64,000 nucleotides of DNA from Sinonovacula constricta (taxonomy: Eukaryota; Mollusca; Bivalvia; Cardiida; Solecurtidae): positions 10,674,020-10,738,019 of the forward strand of contig CM017564.1 in the NCBI GenBank assembly GCA_007844125.1, given 5' to 3'. The notes beneath the pieces are model-generated. The model ran no database searches and was not told the origin of the DNA. It saw only the letters and a list, made by a program, of their open reading frames with translations. Below are positions 1 through 10,683 of the stretch, in pieces (the stretch's first letter is position 1; each line of letters opens with the position of its first letter). A program made the position numbers and the translations under genes.

Positions 1-130
1 AGAAGCATATGTAGAAATCGTTGCTGCTGTTGTAACGTATCATTAAAAGAAGAAGTAGTAGTAGGAAGGGAAGCACAAAATGTAGTAGTCGTATAGATTA
101 TACTAGATGCGGTACTGGTATAAGAACTAG

Positions 131-279
131 AAGTAGTAGTAGTAGTAGTAGAAATAACAGTAGTAGTATTTGTAGTAGCAGAAGTATTAGTAGTAGTGCT
201 AGTAGTAGTAGTAGTAAAAGTAGGAGTAGTAGTATTGGCAGTAATAGTAGTAGTAGTAGTAGTAGTAGTAGTATAGTAA

Positions 280-329
<50 letters not shown>

Positions 330-377
330 ATAGTAGTAGTATTGGTAGAAGTGGTAGTAGTAGTAATAGTAGTAGTG

Positions 378-414
<37 letters not shown>

Positions 415-433
415 TGGTAGTGGTGGTAATAGT
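131..433 (+). repeat. AGT/ACT trinucleotide tract, copy 1
   Basis: Imperfect AGT array interrupted by AAT, GGT and GCA triplets, opening the unit. A conserved leader precedes it (1-130, containing GGAAGGGAAGCAC and GTCGTATAGATTATAC). Open frames on either strand here are runs of Val or Ser (plus) or Leu, Tyr or Thr (minus) produced by the triplet repeat, and are not genes. Confidence 0.97.
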
Positions 434-2711
434 ACTTGCACAAGTAATTTAATTTTAAGCATAACAACTTAATAAATTTAGGCCTAGTCGCTTTAAATAA
501 ACTTACACAATGTACTCTTTATACATGTTAATGACGCAAACTAGTTTATGTCTTTATTTGAATATGTTTTCCTTGCACAACTATTTAAATAATATTTCAT
601 AAGATATATATTCTGCTATTATAGTACATTTTTTGTATTAAATTCGAAATCCATATTTGTACACAGGCATGTTTCGTTGTTTTTATTGCGTTTTCTTGGA
701 AAGAAAGACAGTCGATAGATACGACTTTATCCTTTAAACTTGTTGATACTAAAAACCCGACAACCGAAAAAAAGATATGCATTTGCATTTCATAGATATA
801 AACGTTGATAACTGTAATGATGAACAAAAAGTTTATGCACGATGTGTTTGTATTTTCACTATATGGTTCTTGTTACATTAACTTTATGTCCTCTAGTTAT
901 GTTGCCGTCCATTAAACGCAATTATGTTTGTCAAACAAGACTGCATAGGGACCAGTACGCACTTACAGATGCAGATGAAATATTTCTCAGGGCAAATGAT
1001 AAAACATTTTCAAGACTAAAATATGCCTACAAAACAAAACAACATTAACAAAGATTAACACGTAATACTTAATTAACATGATTGTATATTCAATGCTTAA
1101 GTTATCTGACATATGACAGTTAAAAAGTATGATCGTGTTATACACATTTCACAGATTGGTTTGATGCACAATAAGCGAATTATAATCATTTAAAATTCCG
1201 TAACATTACGTCGTTCTTCAAAACATGGAACAGGACCGTTATTAAAGTACTCGATAAATCTATCAGCATCCAGTTCTTGTTAAAATCTTTCAACAAGATA
1301 GTTACAAAGTCTAGCTGAATTTACGATATGTCTTTAAAACTTATGCTTGCGCTTACGACTATGTTAATCTACAAGAAAGTTGTGAAAGGTATATATTAAA
1401 CGTAGTTTATGAAGTCAACCTTAGACATATTAACCTAAAACTGCTCTAAATCTCGTTTAGCATCATTATTGACATTGTGTTTATTTAATAAAAATGGATT
1501 AAAGGACATTCAATTTCTGCAATTATAAATGTTGACATTGTACCTATAATGTATTATGCAGTGTACTGCAGACCCTGTAATATCGGACGTGGATATGTTA
1601 CTTCGTAAAGATAATCATATTTGCTCCCTATTTGCTGTGGACCCAATTAACTGTACATTGAAACGTCTCTATAAATAGAATCGGTAGTAAAATATTGCAT
1701 CTTCCTATATAATTCATGTAGTATATAAAAAGTGTGTTGTGTTTGAAAAAAAGCAATACCAGGCTATGCGGTAAACACTCCCTGTTATCGAGGAGAATCC
1801 TGTGATCCATCCTCATTATGATTTTGATCACTAAATTAGAGTAATGACATCCAGTGAAATAATACTGAAACATTGTATAACTGCGTGGGTTGTCTGCAAT
1901 AATTGGTCTTAAAATATAAAACGTAAAACATAAAGAAAATCGATACTGTAACTTGGTTATCAAATTTCAAGTTCAGTAGCCACTTTAGGTTGACCTTATT
2001 TATATAGGTATAACTATTTCTAATCACATACGAGCCGTTTGCAATATTTTTAAAAGAAGAAAAGACCTTTTAAACCAACTTTGTTACCTGAACAACGTAA
2101 AAATGTTTCCTTGCCATATGGTAGTATACAAATAGCAATACAAAACAGGAATAAATACACACAATAAATTTTAATCTTATCAAGATATTTCCCATTTCTT
2201 AGTTCGTGATTAATTCGAACGATCATGATGAAGGGTTATATTTAGCATAGCTTTTTTTGCCTGTTATACGTTATCACAACATGATAATTATTTTGTCAAC
2301 TTAACTTATATATGTAGTTATTAAACTTAGTTTAGTCATAAAAGCAAACGACATTTATATTATATTTTTTAATTGTGTGATTTAAATTGTCAATCTAAGC
2401 TACGATAAAATGTCGCACTTTCTCCCTTACCTTGTGTGATAGAACTGTCGGAATCATACCAGACGTGTTTCTAGATACGATACTGCATAAAGGACAAACA
2501 TCTCTTATATAGGCTTAAAAATTATACAACTCAGACAGATGATGAAAACAAAATGTATTCACAGTCTAAATATCGACATCATTTATTCTTTTGTCGGGGT
2601 TGCTTTTTGAATACATATTTAATTATACAGTTCAGACAGGTAATGAAGACAAAATCTAGTCAGTAAAAATATAGAGTTTTCTATGTTTTGTAGGTGGTTT
2701 TTGTACATTTT

Positions 2712-2850
2712 CATTAGGAAAATAAGAAACAAATCCTATAAGAATTACCACAGATATCTATATCTGACCCCCCCCCCCCCCTCTAGATAAAAAGGCACAC
2801 AGAGTAAAGGTCAAAGTGACAAAAACACCAGGACGAAACATTACCCACAA
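2712..2850 (+). repeat. Ancient dispersed-repeat relic inside the unit, with C-run
   Basis: This part of the unit (AAATAAGAAACAAATCCTAT, then CACAGATAT, TAGATAAAAAGGCACA, CAAAGTGACAAAAACAC, GGACGAAACATTAC) follows the same order as the 5' arm of the dispersed repeat at 6019-6342 and 60269-60588. The unit therefore contains an old partial copy of that family without its core. Equivalents lie at about 12971-13110, 23545-23690, 32835-32975, 41760-41890 (no C-run) and 51897-51960 (truncated). The C-run is 14 bases here, C7-T-C4 in copy 2, 12 in copy 3 and 15 in copy 4. Confidence 0.7.
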
Positions 2851-4071
2851 AAACAGAAACAACTTTCTTTTCAACAGAACATCTTTGGAATTTCAACCTC
2901 AAAAATGATCATTATTAAGATAAAAACATTCTTGAAGAAAAAAGACTTTATAGACAAGCTGTGCTTGGCGTTGGTCATGTCTGTGATACTTCTTTACATT
3001 TAAAATTTACATTGGAACCTGCAAAAATAACACGAGGCACCATACATGGTACATGCGTCCGGGATAACAAGTGTAGGGTCCTAATTTGTGACATTAAGAC
3101 CGACCATATCAATATCATTCATTCAAAGTTCTATAACATTTTTGACCTTCCTTTTTACTGCATTATTAATAAGACTGTATAAAAACAATTGGACTTATAC
3201 AAACAATATGGACCATGAAATGTTATTGACATTCATTCTAATGTAGAACAAGCTAAGCGCTTTATCGTTCTTTTAAGTTTGTGAAAGAGAATCTGTAGGA
3301 ACATTCGGAAATGGCAGAAATAGTGTATTCGTTACAGATTATCTGTAAGTGACCTTAACTTTTAGAAGGCAACAAACTTGTATTCAGACTTGAAATTTAA
3401 AGTTCCTTTTGTGTTTTAGTCCTAATTATTTACGAATTCCTTTCACTGTGTCTTCATAAGTTTAAATGACTTTAACCAAAATTGTTTACACATATTTCAA
3501 AACGGATCTGTTTAAGGTACATAAACTAAAATGTTTCATAATTTGTGTACATAACAAAACTATGCCAAAAATTAAAGCTAATTGAAATTGCAGCAATAAA
3601 AATTGAAAGATGAAAAAGAGAAAGTTTACATTCTTTCTATCTGTGAAAGGGTTAATGTGCTTAAATGCCACTATCAATTTACGAATATGTTTGCAACAAA
3701 TGAAATAGACACTATGTAAGATTACTAGGGACACATATGTAATTATAGGAGTTCTTCTGAGGAAATATTTTCCGTGTATTTTCAGTATTTATTGTAGCCT
3801 AATCATAAAACATACATAAAAGAATGGTAGTCTAGCAGCTTTAATAACAAAATATTCATTAACAAATTTTAAGTTGGTTAAAGCCATTATACCGCTGTCA
3901 TAAACGTTGTTTTACCTTTTCCGAGACAGTTTCAAATCGTTTTTGTTGTTGTTGTTGTTTAAAATCAATTCTAAAAACTATTTCAACGATAGACTGTACG
4001 AAATGTAAACCAAAATATATATTTACTGATAAAAATGTCCCAAACACTAAGATATAAATGCTTATTAGCTT

Positions 4072-4131
4072 TATGATTCGAACCCGGAAACTATTTGCAC
4101 TCTGCAGACTGCGAGTTCTAATAGTGAAGTC
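4072..4131 (-). other. tRNA-like relic 1 (SINE-head-like), minus strand
   Basis: Read on the minus strand, this ends in CCGGGTTCGAATCATAAA, which contains a good match to the pol III B box GGTTCRANYCC. A degenerate D-arm-like part (ACTTCACTATTAGAAC) lies about 45 bases upstream. Equivalents occur at about 14335-14393, 24844-24900, 34193-34250 and 52884-52945; copy 5 has lost it. The arms do not fold into a clean cloverleaf, so this is a tRNA-derived relic and not a gene. Confidence 0.5.
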
Positions 4132-5371
4132 TTAATAATGCCAGTTTAGTGTTCCTTTAACGCCATTATACGTTGCAATCGGAACGATAAAAATCACCAT
4201 TAAATATTTTGAAATATTTTAATGTGCGCATATCCTCCCGTATGGATTTAAGTCGGGCTCAGTAACGGGCAAAACGATATTGTTTTGCTAGTATTTGCAC
4301 CACATAAATTTTGTTTTTGTTGTTTTGTAACGAGGAAATGTTTTTCGAGAGATTTTATGTCTTTAAACTCAGAGACAGACATCATTAAAAGTATCATTGT
4401 GAACAGACTAGTTTTTGTTTTAGTAAGTCTAATTATAGACAGAATTGTCTTGTGTTTAAATAATTTAATTTTCATCAAGCTTTATTATTGCGATCGGAAG
4501 GATTTCACGTTCAGATTTCAATACAACATTTGTTATAACTTTGAAAGGTTTTGCGGTTATCCGTCAATGGGGATTAAAATTTTCTCCAATGCGGGCTAAA
4601 TGTATTTTGCAACGCATTTGTGCCAAATACGTCTTGTTTTTATTGTTTGTATCAACAACTTTATGTATAAAGAACGTTTTTTACATATATTATGTCTTTA
4701 GACTGAGACGTCCTCAAAAAGACTTTATACTAGACTACTTATGTAGACAGATATTTTTTGCATCCATGAAATTGTATAATAAAATCATATAATTATTTAA
4801 CATTAGCTTGTAATTATATATTATAATTGCGAAATGATTTGTCTTCAGTATTTGATCTATATGTCTGGGTATGGCTAATGTCCAATAACGTTCTTGTTCC
4901 GTTTTTATCTAAAAGTGTTATAAAGGATGGTCCTAGTTTATCTGTTCATGGAGATATATCTGTCTGGATCTGTCTAATGTTTAGTCAAATGTCATTCAAT
5001 CGAAAGAACACTTTTCGAATGAGTTCTTCATTGTCCGTCATGTGACGATTCTAGTCTGTATAGAACTAATCTCAGTATCTGCTTCAATGCATTTCGAAAT
5101 TATTTAGTTATGCTGTCTATCAATGATGCTTGTATTGTTCCATTAACTCAAACACTAGATATATAAAACCCGAAGTAATGATCTTTGCTTAGTCAGCCCC
5201 CAATGTCACAAACATATCCAGCGAATATGAATAGACAGAATTTTTATTAATACATTTGAATGACGATGGGAGAACGAAATTGTTCAAAAGATTTATGTTC
5301 TCTTTACTTCATTGATATCAAGTTTCATTTGGAGTCGTATCAAAAGCAAAAAGTATTAATTGTTCTTGTAT

Positions 5372-5424
5372 TATTTGAACCAGGCACCTCTCGAGTTACA
5401 ATCCAGTGCGTTAGTAATTCTTGA
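5372..5424 (-). other. tRNA-like relic 2 (SINE-head-like), minus strand
   Basis: On the minus strand it reads ACTAACGCACTGGATTGTAA, then CTCGAGAGGTGCCTGGTTCAAAT, split here at the loop. This resembles the D-arm end, an anticodon-like loop TTGTAAC and a B box of a tRNA-derived SINE head. Equivalents are at about 15635-15690, 26108-26158 (internal six bases lost), 35472-35525 and 43876-43930. In copy 6 the region is replaced by an insertion. Confidence 0.5.
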
Positions 5425-5790
5425 TACACGCCTTTTTATATCCTTTACATTGAAAAAATGAAAGTTGTCTTTCTGTTCCATATTCCACACGCCTGTCGGA
5501 TCTTCACATTGTCACATATAACGTATATCGAATACAGAATTCTACTCAATAATGTCAATATATTTTAATATATTACCATAAAAATTCTTGCTGCACATCT
5601 ATGTATCTGTAAGTCTTCTTGCTCATTCACTCCATAAAATTGCTTCAGAGAACTGGTATCTTTGAATTCATAGTCAGTCTGTCACAACAAGAATAGGAGA
5701 GACATTAATAAAATCAACTGAACAGCGCAGGTTTATACCTATAAGTAGAGTAACGTTGAACAGCATTTAAACCACAAAAATGTGCGTACC

Positions 5791-5856
5791 AAGATTCAGT
5801 AGCTCAGTCAGGAGAGTACCGGACAGCATATCAATAATACTGACTGGATTCAAACA
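5791..5856 (+). other. tRNA-like relic 3 (SINE-head-like), plus strand
   Basis: Contains CAGTAGCTCAGTCAGGAGAG, a strong A-box/D-arm match; the stem GCTC/GAGC is perfect in copies 3 and 5. About 45 bases later GGATTCAAAC resembles a B box. Equivalents are at about 16044-16109, 26434-26499, 35885-35949, 44203-44268 and 55553-55595 (B box lost in copy 6). It is the most recognisable tRNA-derived element in the unit and is kept in all six copies. Confidence 0.55.
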
Positions 5857-6018
5857 AATGTCTTCACCGAGAGGTTTCTTTTTAAATACTTGCTAATGAT
5901 TATCTTATCGTCATGGAATAGATAAGCGATGATTATTCTATGCGATGTTGCAGGTGTGTTGCTATAAAAGGTATAAAGTCTTTGTGTACGCGTAAAGCTT
6001 TATGGTTAAGTTCATTTG

Positions 6019-6342
6019 AATAGGTAAATAAGAAAAGGTCCTATCAAAACTCTAACAGATATTTAAATTTTATCTACCAGTAGACAAAGGCAAACAAGGT
6101 AAATGCAAATGTGAAAAACAAACAAACACAGAGACGAGACATAACACACATAAAGAAAAACCATCAGTTACCGCCTTGGAACGGTCAGTCGGCAAAAGGG
6201 CCAACTGGGGTGCTTAAACCTGGTTTATGGAGCGCTCCAACCTCGCACTTCCTGAAGGTTTTTCTAGCAAATAAACAGTGTAAATAACAACATCCCGTCA
6301 AATTAAAACAACTAACAGTAAGCACCTGCATCGGGAGTTAAA
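6019..6342 (+). mobile_element. Dispersed repeat insertion in copy 1 (core family)
   Basis: A 324-bp segment absent from the same site in copies 2-5 and closely matched by 60269-60588. It has a 5' arm related to the unit's own 2712-2850, a conserved core of about 95 bp (6165-6260, with ACCGCCTTGGAACGGTCAGT and GTGCTTAAACCTGGTTTATG) and a tail ending in GCATCGGGAGTTAAA. No clear target duplication or terminal inverted repeat is visible. It behaves like a non-autonomous short element. I do not recognise the family by name. Confidence 0.75.
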
Positions 6343-8318
6343 CCCTGCGAATATTACTTTCTTTTCCAACTTCCTTATGATGCTGAACATCATAACATAA
6401 ACTATACATTATTCATTGAAATCATATGACTGCTTACGGCAATGGATGGAAGGGCTTTAAATACAATGTAACAGTTAAAAACAAAAACACAGACAATTCG
6501 TGTCATGGTCTGTTTGGCTTTCACAGTATAACCAGATAATTTTAAAGTTGGTTTTTGCGACACATTATTGGGGATGTTTGGATCCGTCAGCGGGATTGTT
6601 ATGGCTTCTTTCAAATAGTTCACAAAGATGGAAATGTAAATGATAGCCTTATACCAAGTCTATCACTACAATAGATCGACTTCTATATTTCAAGAGGTAT
6701 AGACTTTGGTCATTTTGTTCCATTTTCTGACATTTAACAACTTTTATACATTAACAACATTATATTTCTTCCAAAGAAGTTAAAATTGCTATATATTTCA
6801 AATTTTGACACCTCTACACTTTCGTGGTAAACGTATGAAGAAAAAATGTACAGCGTTATTCTAAATGATTATTTTACATTTTTATAAACTGTGCAAGAAC
6901 TTTAAAAGTGCTTGATTTAAAAACTCTTTAGTGAGAATATTTGATTGACAAAAGTCATGTCATGATGGTAGTAGTCTTAGATATAATTTAGTTGCATTTT
7001 TCCAGTTGACAAATAACAAATTAAAACAATTTTATAAAATCATCAATCCAGAAATAAATAGCTTCCTACAATGAATTGAAACCTTTTACATGACTGTTTT
7101 ACTTGTTTTCTTTATAACGGTGACAACTGATCGCGAGGCAAATGCTCACAGTGGCACATTTGCCAGTTTTCCATCTATGCTGCCAAGAAATCGTTCACAA
7201 ATCGTAAAATAGTCACTGAGCAATATTATGGTTCAGGCTAAATTTTAGAATTTTTCATTTATTATTCATTTATATATTTGTTCATGTAAACCAGCCTAAT
7301 GACATATAATATCGATACTCTGCCTTTAAAACAACATTTAAAAATAATATGACAAGGTTTCGGGAGAATTTCATGATGGATTAAAATATAAACTAGCACT
7401 AGACAAACATTCAAGTTGCATATAAATAAAACTAGGACGAAACATTGTATTAATATCAATTGTTGTACTCCACGAGACACAGCTTCATGTTGTTGAGTTG
7501 ATAATCAACGGATATATTTGAACTTAGATTTTAACAACAAAATAACATCTGCGATGAACTTTTTTGTACTGCGAAATAAAATCTGTTTTTGTTGGGATAT
7601 TACGAACATGTTATTAAGTGTACTTTAAGTCGTGTCTTGGTCTAGTTTAAGATAATTTACAAACATACTAATAGAACTCAATTTTTATAATGTCAAGGGG
7701 GTAGTACCTCAATGTTGTTGACATTTTTACTACAAGTATTAAGGTTTTGCTAGACGTTAAAATGTATACAATAACTCTTTTTAACTAATTATAAATCACA
7801 TTTTGAGAACTATACTTACCCGGCCAAAAAACTTGTCTGTGTAAAAAATGACGTACATTTTTATTATTGTACATATCGAAACTCTAAAAGATAATGATAC
7901 ATATTTTTACTTTCTAAGACTAATATAATATGACAAATTTACAGTTTGTATATATTTTATCTACAATCAAGTGCCATATAATATCAACCCAAACAGCATG
8001 GCAACAGTAAGGTATATGTACTTTTAATAATAATAATATGTTCAACGTCACAGAGCACTAGAAAAAACAGAAACTTATACATATATAATTATTTCTAATT
8101 AATGCAGTGTGAGTCTTTGTTACAAGGCAATAAATAAATTTATACCTACGGCATTAAAACAATGCAACTGAATGTCAAAACAAATTAAAACAAATGTCAA
8201 AAAGACTGACTAAAGCAATAACATTTACTTCATCATTGGAACCGTCGACCCTTTCAAAATAATAAAACTGAGCTGTATGAAAACATTGAGCAAATGCAAT
8301 GAATAATAAACTACAAAG

Positions 8319-8378
8319 AGCTGCAATCGTTAGGGCGATGGACTTTCAAACAGTAGGATCCAGGTAAGAATTCCACAA
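8319..8378 (+). other. tRNA-like relic 4 (SINE-head-like), plus strand
   Basis: GCAATCGTTAGGGCGATGG, then ACTTTCAAACAGTAGGATCC and AGGTAAGAATTCC, resemble a D-arm, anticodon arm and decayed T-arm of a tRNA-derived SINE head. Equivalents are at about 18161-18219, 28617-28675 and 46597-46654. Copy 4 lost it in its large deletion. The B box is degraded in all copies. Confidence 0.45.
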
Positions 8379-9033
8379 AAAAGCATTATTTCCATTTTTG
8401 TCCAATAACATGGTGTGCCTGAATCAGACTAGTACCTTTTCTTGTACCATTTAAAACTGGTAATGGAAAAGTTTCTTCTGTTGTTCGTATTTATCTTTAT
8501 CATAGTTAAAAAGTATTTTACACATAAATAAAGTCTATAAATAATTTCTCTTGTACATACTTCTAATGTTTATTATACAACGGTGACGTTTAGAAGCATG
8601 TACTAACAAGTATGAGATTGCATTAAAGCAATTCCATCGAATTTGTGTAAATCTACTTTTATAGTTTTTAGTCCATTTTAATTGTACAGATATTTTGTAA
8701 TATTGAATTATAACAGATATAAACCAAAATCAATAAAACTAATAGTAATAAATTCCAATTTTAATTATTAAAATTAATAATATTTTGTATCATATTATAC
8801 TATTTGTGAAAAAAGGTGTTTATGAAGCATTTAAAATGCTGATCTTCTTAAAACTGTTGCAATGACCTCAAAAACATCATAACGAATTATCAATGTATTT
8901 TTATGTAGCAACACATAAATATTTTTATTAAATTTTAGCCCAGTTGCAATACCAAGCACATGACGATATCTTGAATTAAAACAGCTTTTAGCTTGTTACT
9001 TATGAGGATGAAACGGACAAGAAGAACGAACAT

Positions 9034-9057
9034 TATGATGATGATGATGATGATGAT

Positions 9058-9092
<35 letters not shown>
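9034..9092 (+). repeat. GAT/ATC trinucleotide tract, copy 1
   Basis: About 19 GAT triplets with one interruption (ATTGA). It is followed by a block of about 370 bp that copies 4 and 5 keep and copies 2 and 3 mostly lack. Breakpoints of those losses fall in or next to this tract. Confidence 0.95.
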
Positions 9093-9689
9093 CCATCAAC
9101 AATGTGCATATGTTAATATGACAAAAAAATTGAGAATAAAGTCATCATAAAATTGAAGTATGGCAACAATAAATAATTATGTGACTTCAAATAGTTCGTG
9201 TCTTTATATACACTATATCTTAATATGTCTTTGTATACATATTATGGTCTACTTAAAACTCTACTTAAATACTCTTGTTAATTTTTATTATATATATTTT
9301 TGTAATATTTACCGTTGAGAATATTGCGAGTTGTGAAGTATTATTTTAAACATAACTTCTTGGGGGGTTGTAATATTCAACAGTAACTTGTATAAAGTAT
9401 CATTTATTTATAATATTTGGAATATTTAAAAAAAAAACAGATCAGATTGGTAAACGAGAGTCTACTTTCCTTTGGAGAGAGTATGGATAAATCATTTCTC
9501 TTTTTTCGAAAAAAATAATAATTGTATATATCAAAAGCATCATTCAAATGAGAATGCCTTATGAAGACAACGTTATATTATTTTGTTCGTTTTTGTTTCT
9601 TAAGACATCGCAGCGACCAGTAATGATCATTATAGTGAATATATTTTAGTGTTGCCGAATCATCAGCCCACCACAGATCTGCTCCAAGA

Positions 9690-9755
9690 CTTTCAGACAG
9701 TATCAGTCAGAGGTGTTACAAGTCGGCGACTCTACCACTATGTCACGGCTGTCCT
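9690..9755 (-). other. tRNA-like relic 5, minus strand
   Basis: On the minus strand, GTGACATAGTGGTAGAGTCG, followed by CCGACTTGTAACACC, looks like an A box and anticodon arm of a tRNA. No clear B box follows. Copy 4 keeps it (38430-38495). Copies 2, 3 and 5 have a truncated form ending in GGTCGGCAACCC or a close variant (about 19187-19245 in copy 2). Confidence 0.4.
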
Positions 9756-9995
9756 TGTATACATTATTGTATATCGGCTTTAATGTAATATGCTTAAAAT
9801 TCAGCGAATTTCTACAAATATGTTCCAATATATGTTAAATTAGTGCCGCCGGCGTACATTTATGTAAGGGTATTTGGAGAAAGTAAAACTCGCAAAGGTG
9901 TTGGTAATTCAAGTTGGAAAATAGCGGGTTTTAATTATGGTACTAAAATATTACTATGGCAGCAGCTGACATTTACCGCAAGTTTGATGATAAAA

Positions 9996-10054
9996 GCTCT
10001 TTTCTATGTCTAAAACACGTTATTTATGTCAAAAACACGTTTTTTATGTCATTA
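9996..10054 (+). repeat. 20-bp minisatellite near the unit end
   Basis: Just under three tandem 20-bp units of the form TATTTATGTCAAAAACACGT (10001, 10021, 10041). The same short array occurs at about 19490-19540, 29965-30015, 38745-38795 and 48345-48400, always about 200 bp before the next AGT tract. Confidence 0.75.
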
Positions 10055-10370
10055 AACCTATTATGCATAGTTTTTTAGTATTTTGAACAAATTAGTGAGT
10101 CTAAATTTATATTACGCTTTGTCATTAAACTGTCAACACCGATTTGTAGATATATAATCGTATTTCATTGCAAATAAACCTTTTTGATGCTTTTATAATT
10201 ACTTTTACAACAATTGCAAAGTAAACGTTAAGAGGTAGAAGAAGCATATGTAGAAATCGTTGCTGCTGTTGTAAACGTATCATTAAAAGAAGAAGTAGTA
10301 GTAGGAAGGGAAGCACAAAATGTAGTAGTCGTATAGATTATACTAGATGCGGTACTGGTATAAGAACTAG

Positions 10371-10514
10371 AAGTAGTAGTAGTAGTAGTAGAAATAACAG
10401 TAGTAGTATTTGTAGTAGCAGAAGTATTAGTAGTAGTGCTAGTAGTAGTAGTAGTAAAAGTAGGAGTAGTAGTATTGGCAGTAATAGTAGTAGTAGTAGT
10501 AGTAGTAATAGTAA

Positions 10515-10570
<56 letters not shown>

Positions 10571-10618
10571 ATAGTAGTAGTATTGGTAGTAGTGGTAGTA
10601 GTAGTAATAGTAGTAGTG

Positions 10619-10658
<40 letters not shown>

Positions 10659-10683
10659 TGGTAGTGGTAGTGGTGGTAATAGT
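10371..10683 (+). repeat. AGT/ACT trinucleotide tract, copy 2
   Basis: Same tract in copy 2 and similar in length to copy 1, with slightly different interruptions. Pure AGT runs dominate the centre. The leader at 10240-10370 matches 1-130. Confidence 0.97.

Larger units (their letters stand above)
1..10239 (+). repeat. Macrosatellite unit, copy 1
   Basis: First visible copy of a roughly 10-kb unit repeated head to tail. Base 1 corresponds to base 10240, and landmarks such as GTAAACACTCCC (1771) recur at 12033, 22602, 31887, 40825 and 51052. In order the copy holds the AGT tract (131-433), AT-rich DNA, a C-run (2768-2781), tRNA-like relics near 4072, 5372, 5791, 8319 and 9690, a GAT tract (9034-9092) and a 20-bp minisatellite (9996-10054). 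It alone carries a 324-bp dispersed-repeat insertion (6019-6342). Like copy 4 it lacks a segment of about 150 bp present in copies 2, 3 and 5 (16630-16800 in copy 2). No open frame keeps its phase through all copies, so I regard the unit as non-coding. Stretches of more than 300 bases between the listed landmarks hold only AT-rich unit sequence. Confidence 0.93.

Noticed and set aside
199..462. Long Leu/Tyr/Thr or Val/Ser reading frames across the AGT tracts (also near 10338-10717, 19709-21325, 30132-30544, 39075-39484, 49367-49871)
   Set aside because: They are produced by a three-base repeat that leaves frames open on both strands; composition is homopolymeric and lengths follow tract length.
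842..1048. 68-74-codon frame near the unit start (also 30932-31156 and 39869-40093)
   Set aside because: Copies 1, 4 and 5 keep it, but a one-base change breaks it in copy 2 and larger changes break it in copies 3 and 6; no recognised domain.
4285..4599. Recurrent hydrophobic frame (copies 1-4) containing C-F-V-T-R-K-C-F-S-R-D-F
   Set aside because: A two-base indel in copies 3 and 5 and a one-base indel in copy 2 shift the frame; both strands are open in the same place, as expected for AT-rich neutral DNA.
9034..9092. CRISPR-like or telomeric repeat
   Set aside because: The GAT and AGT tracts are simple triplet repeats without spacers, and no TTAGGG-type run exists anywhere in the window.
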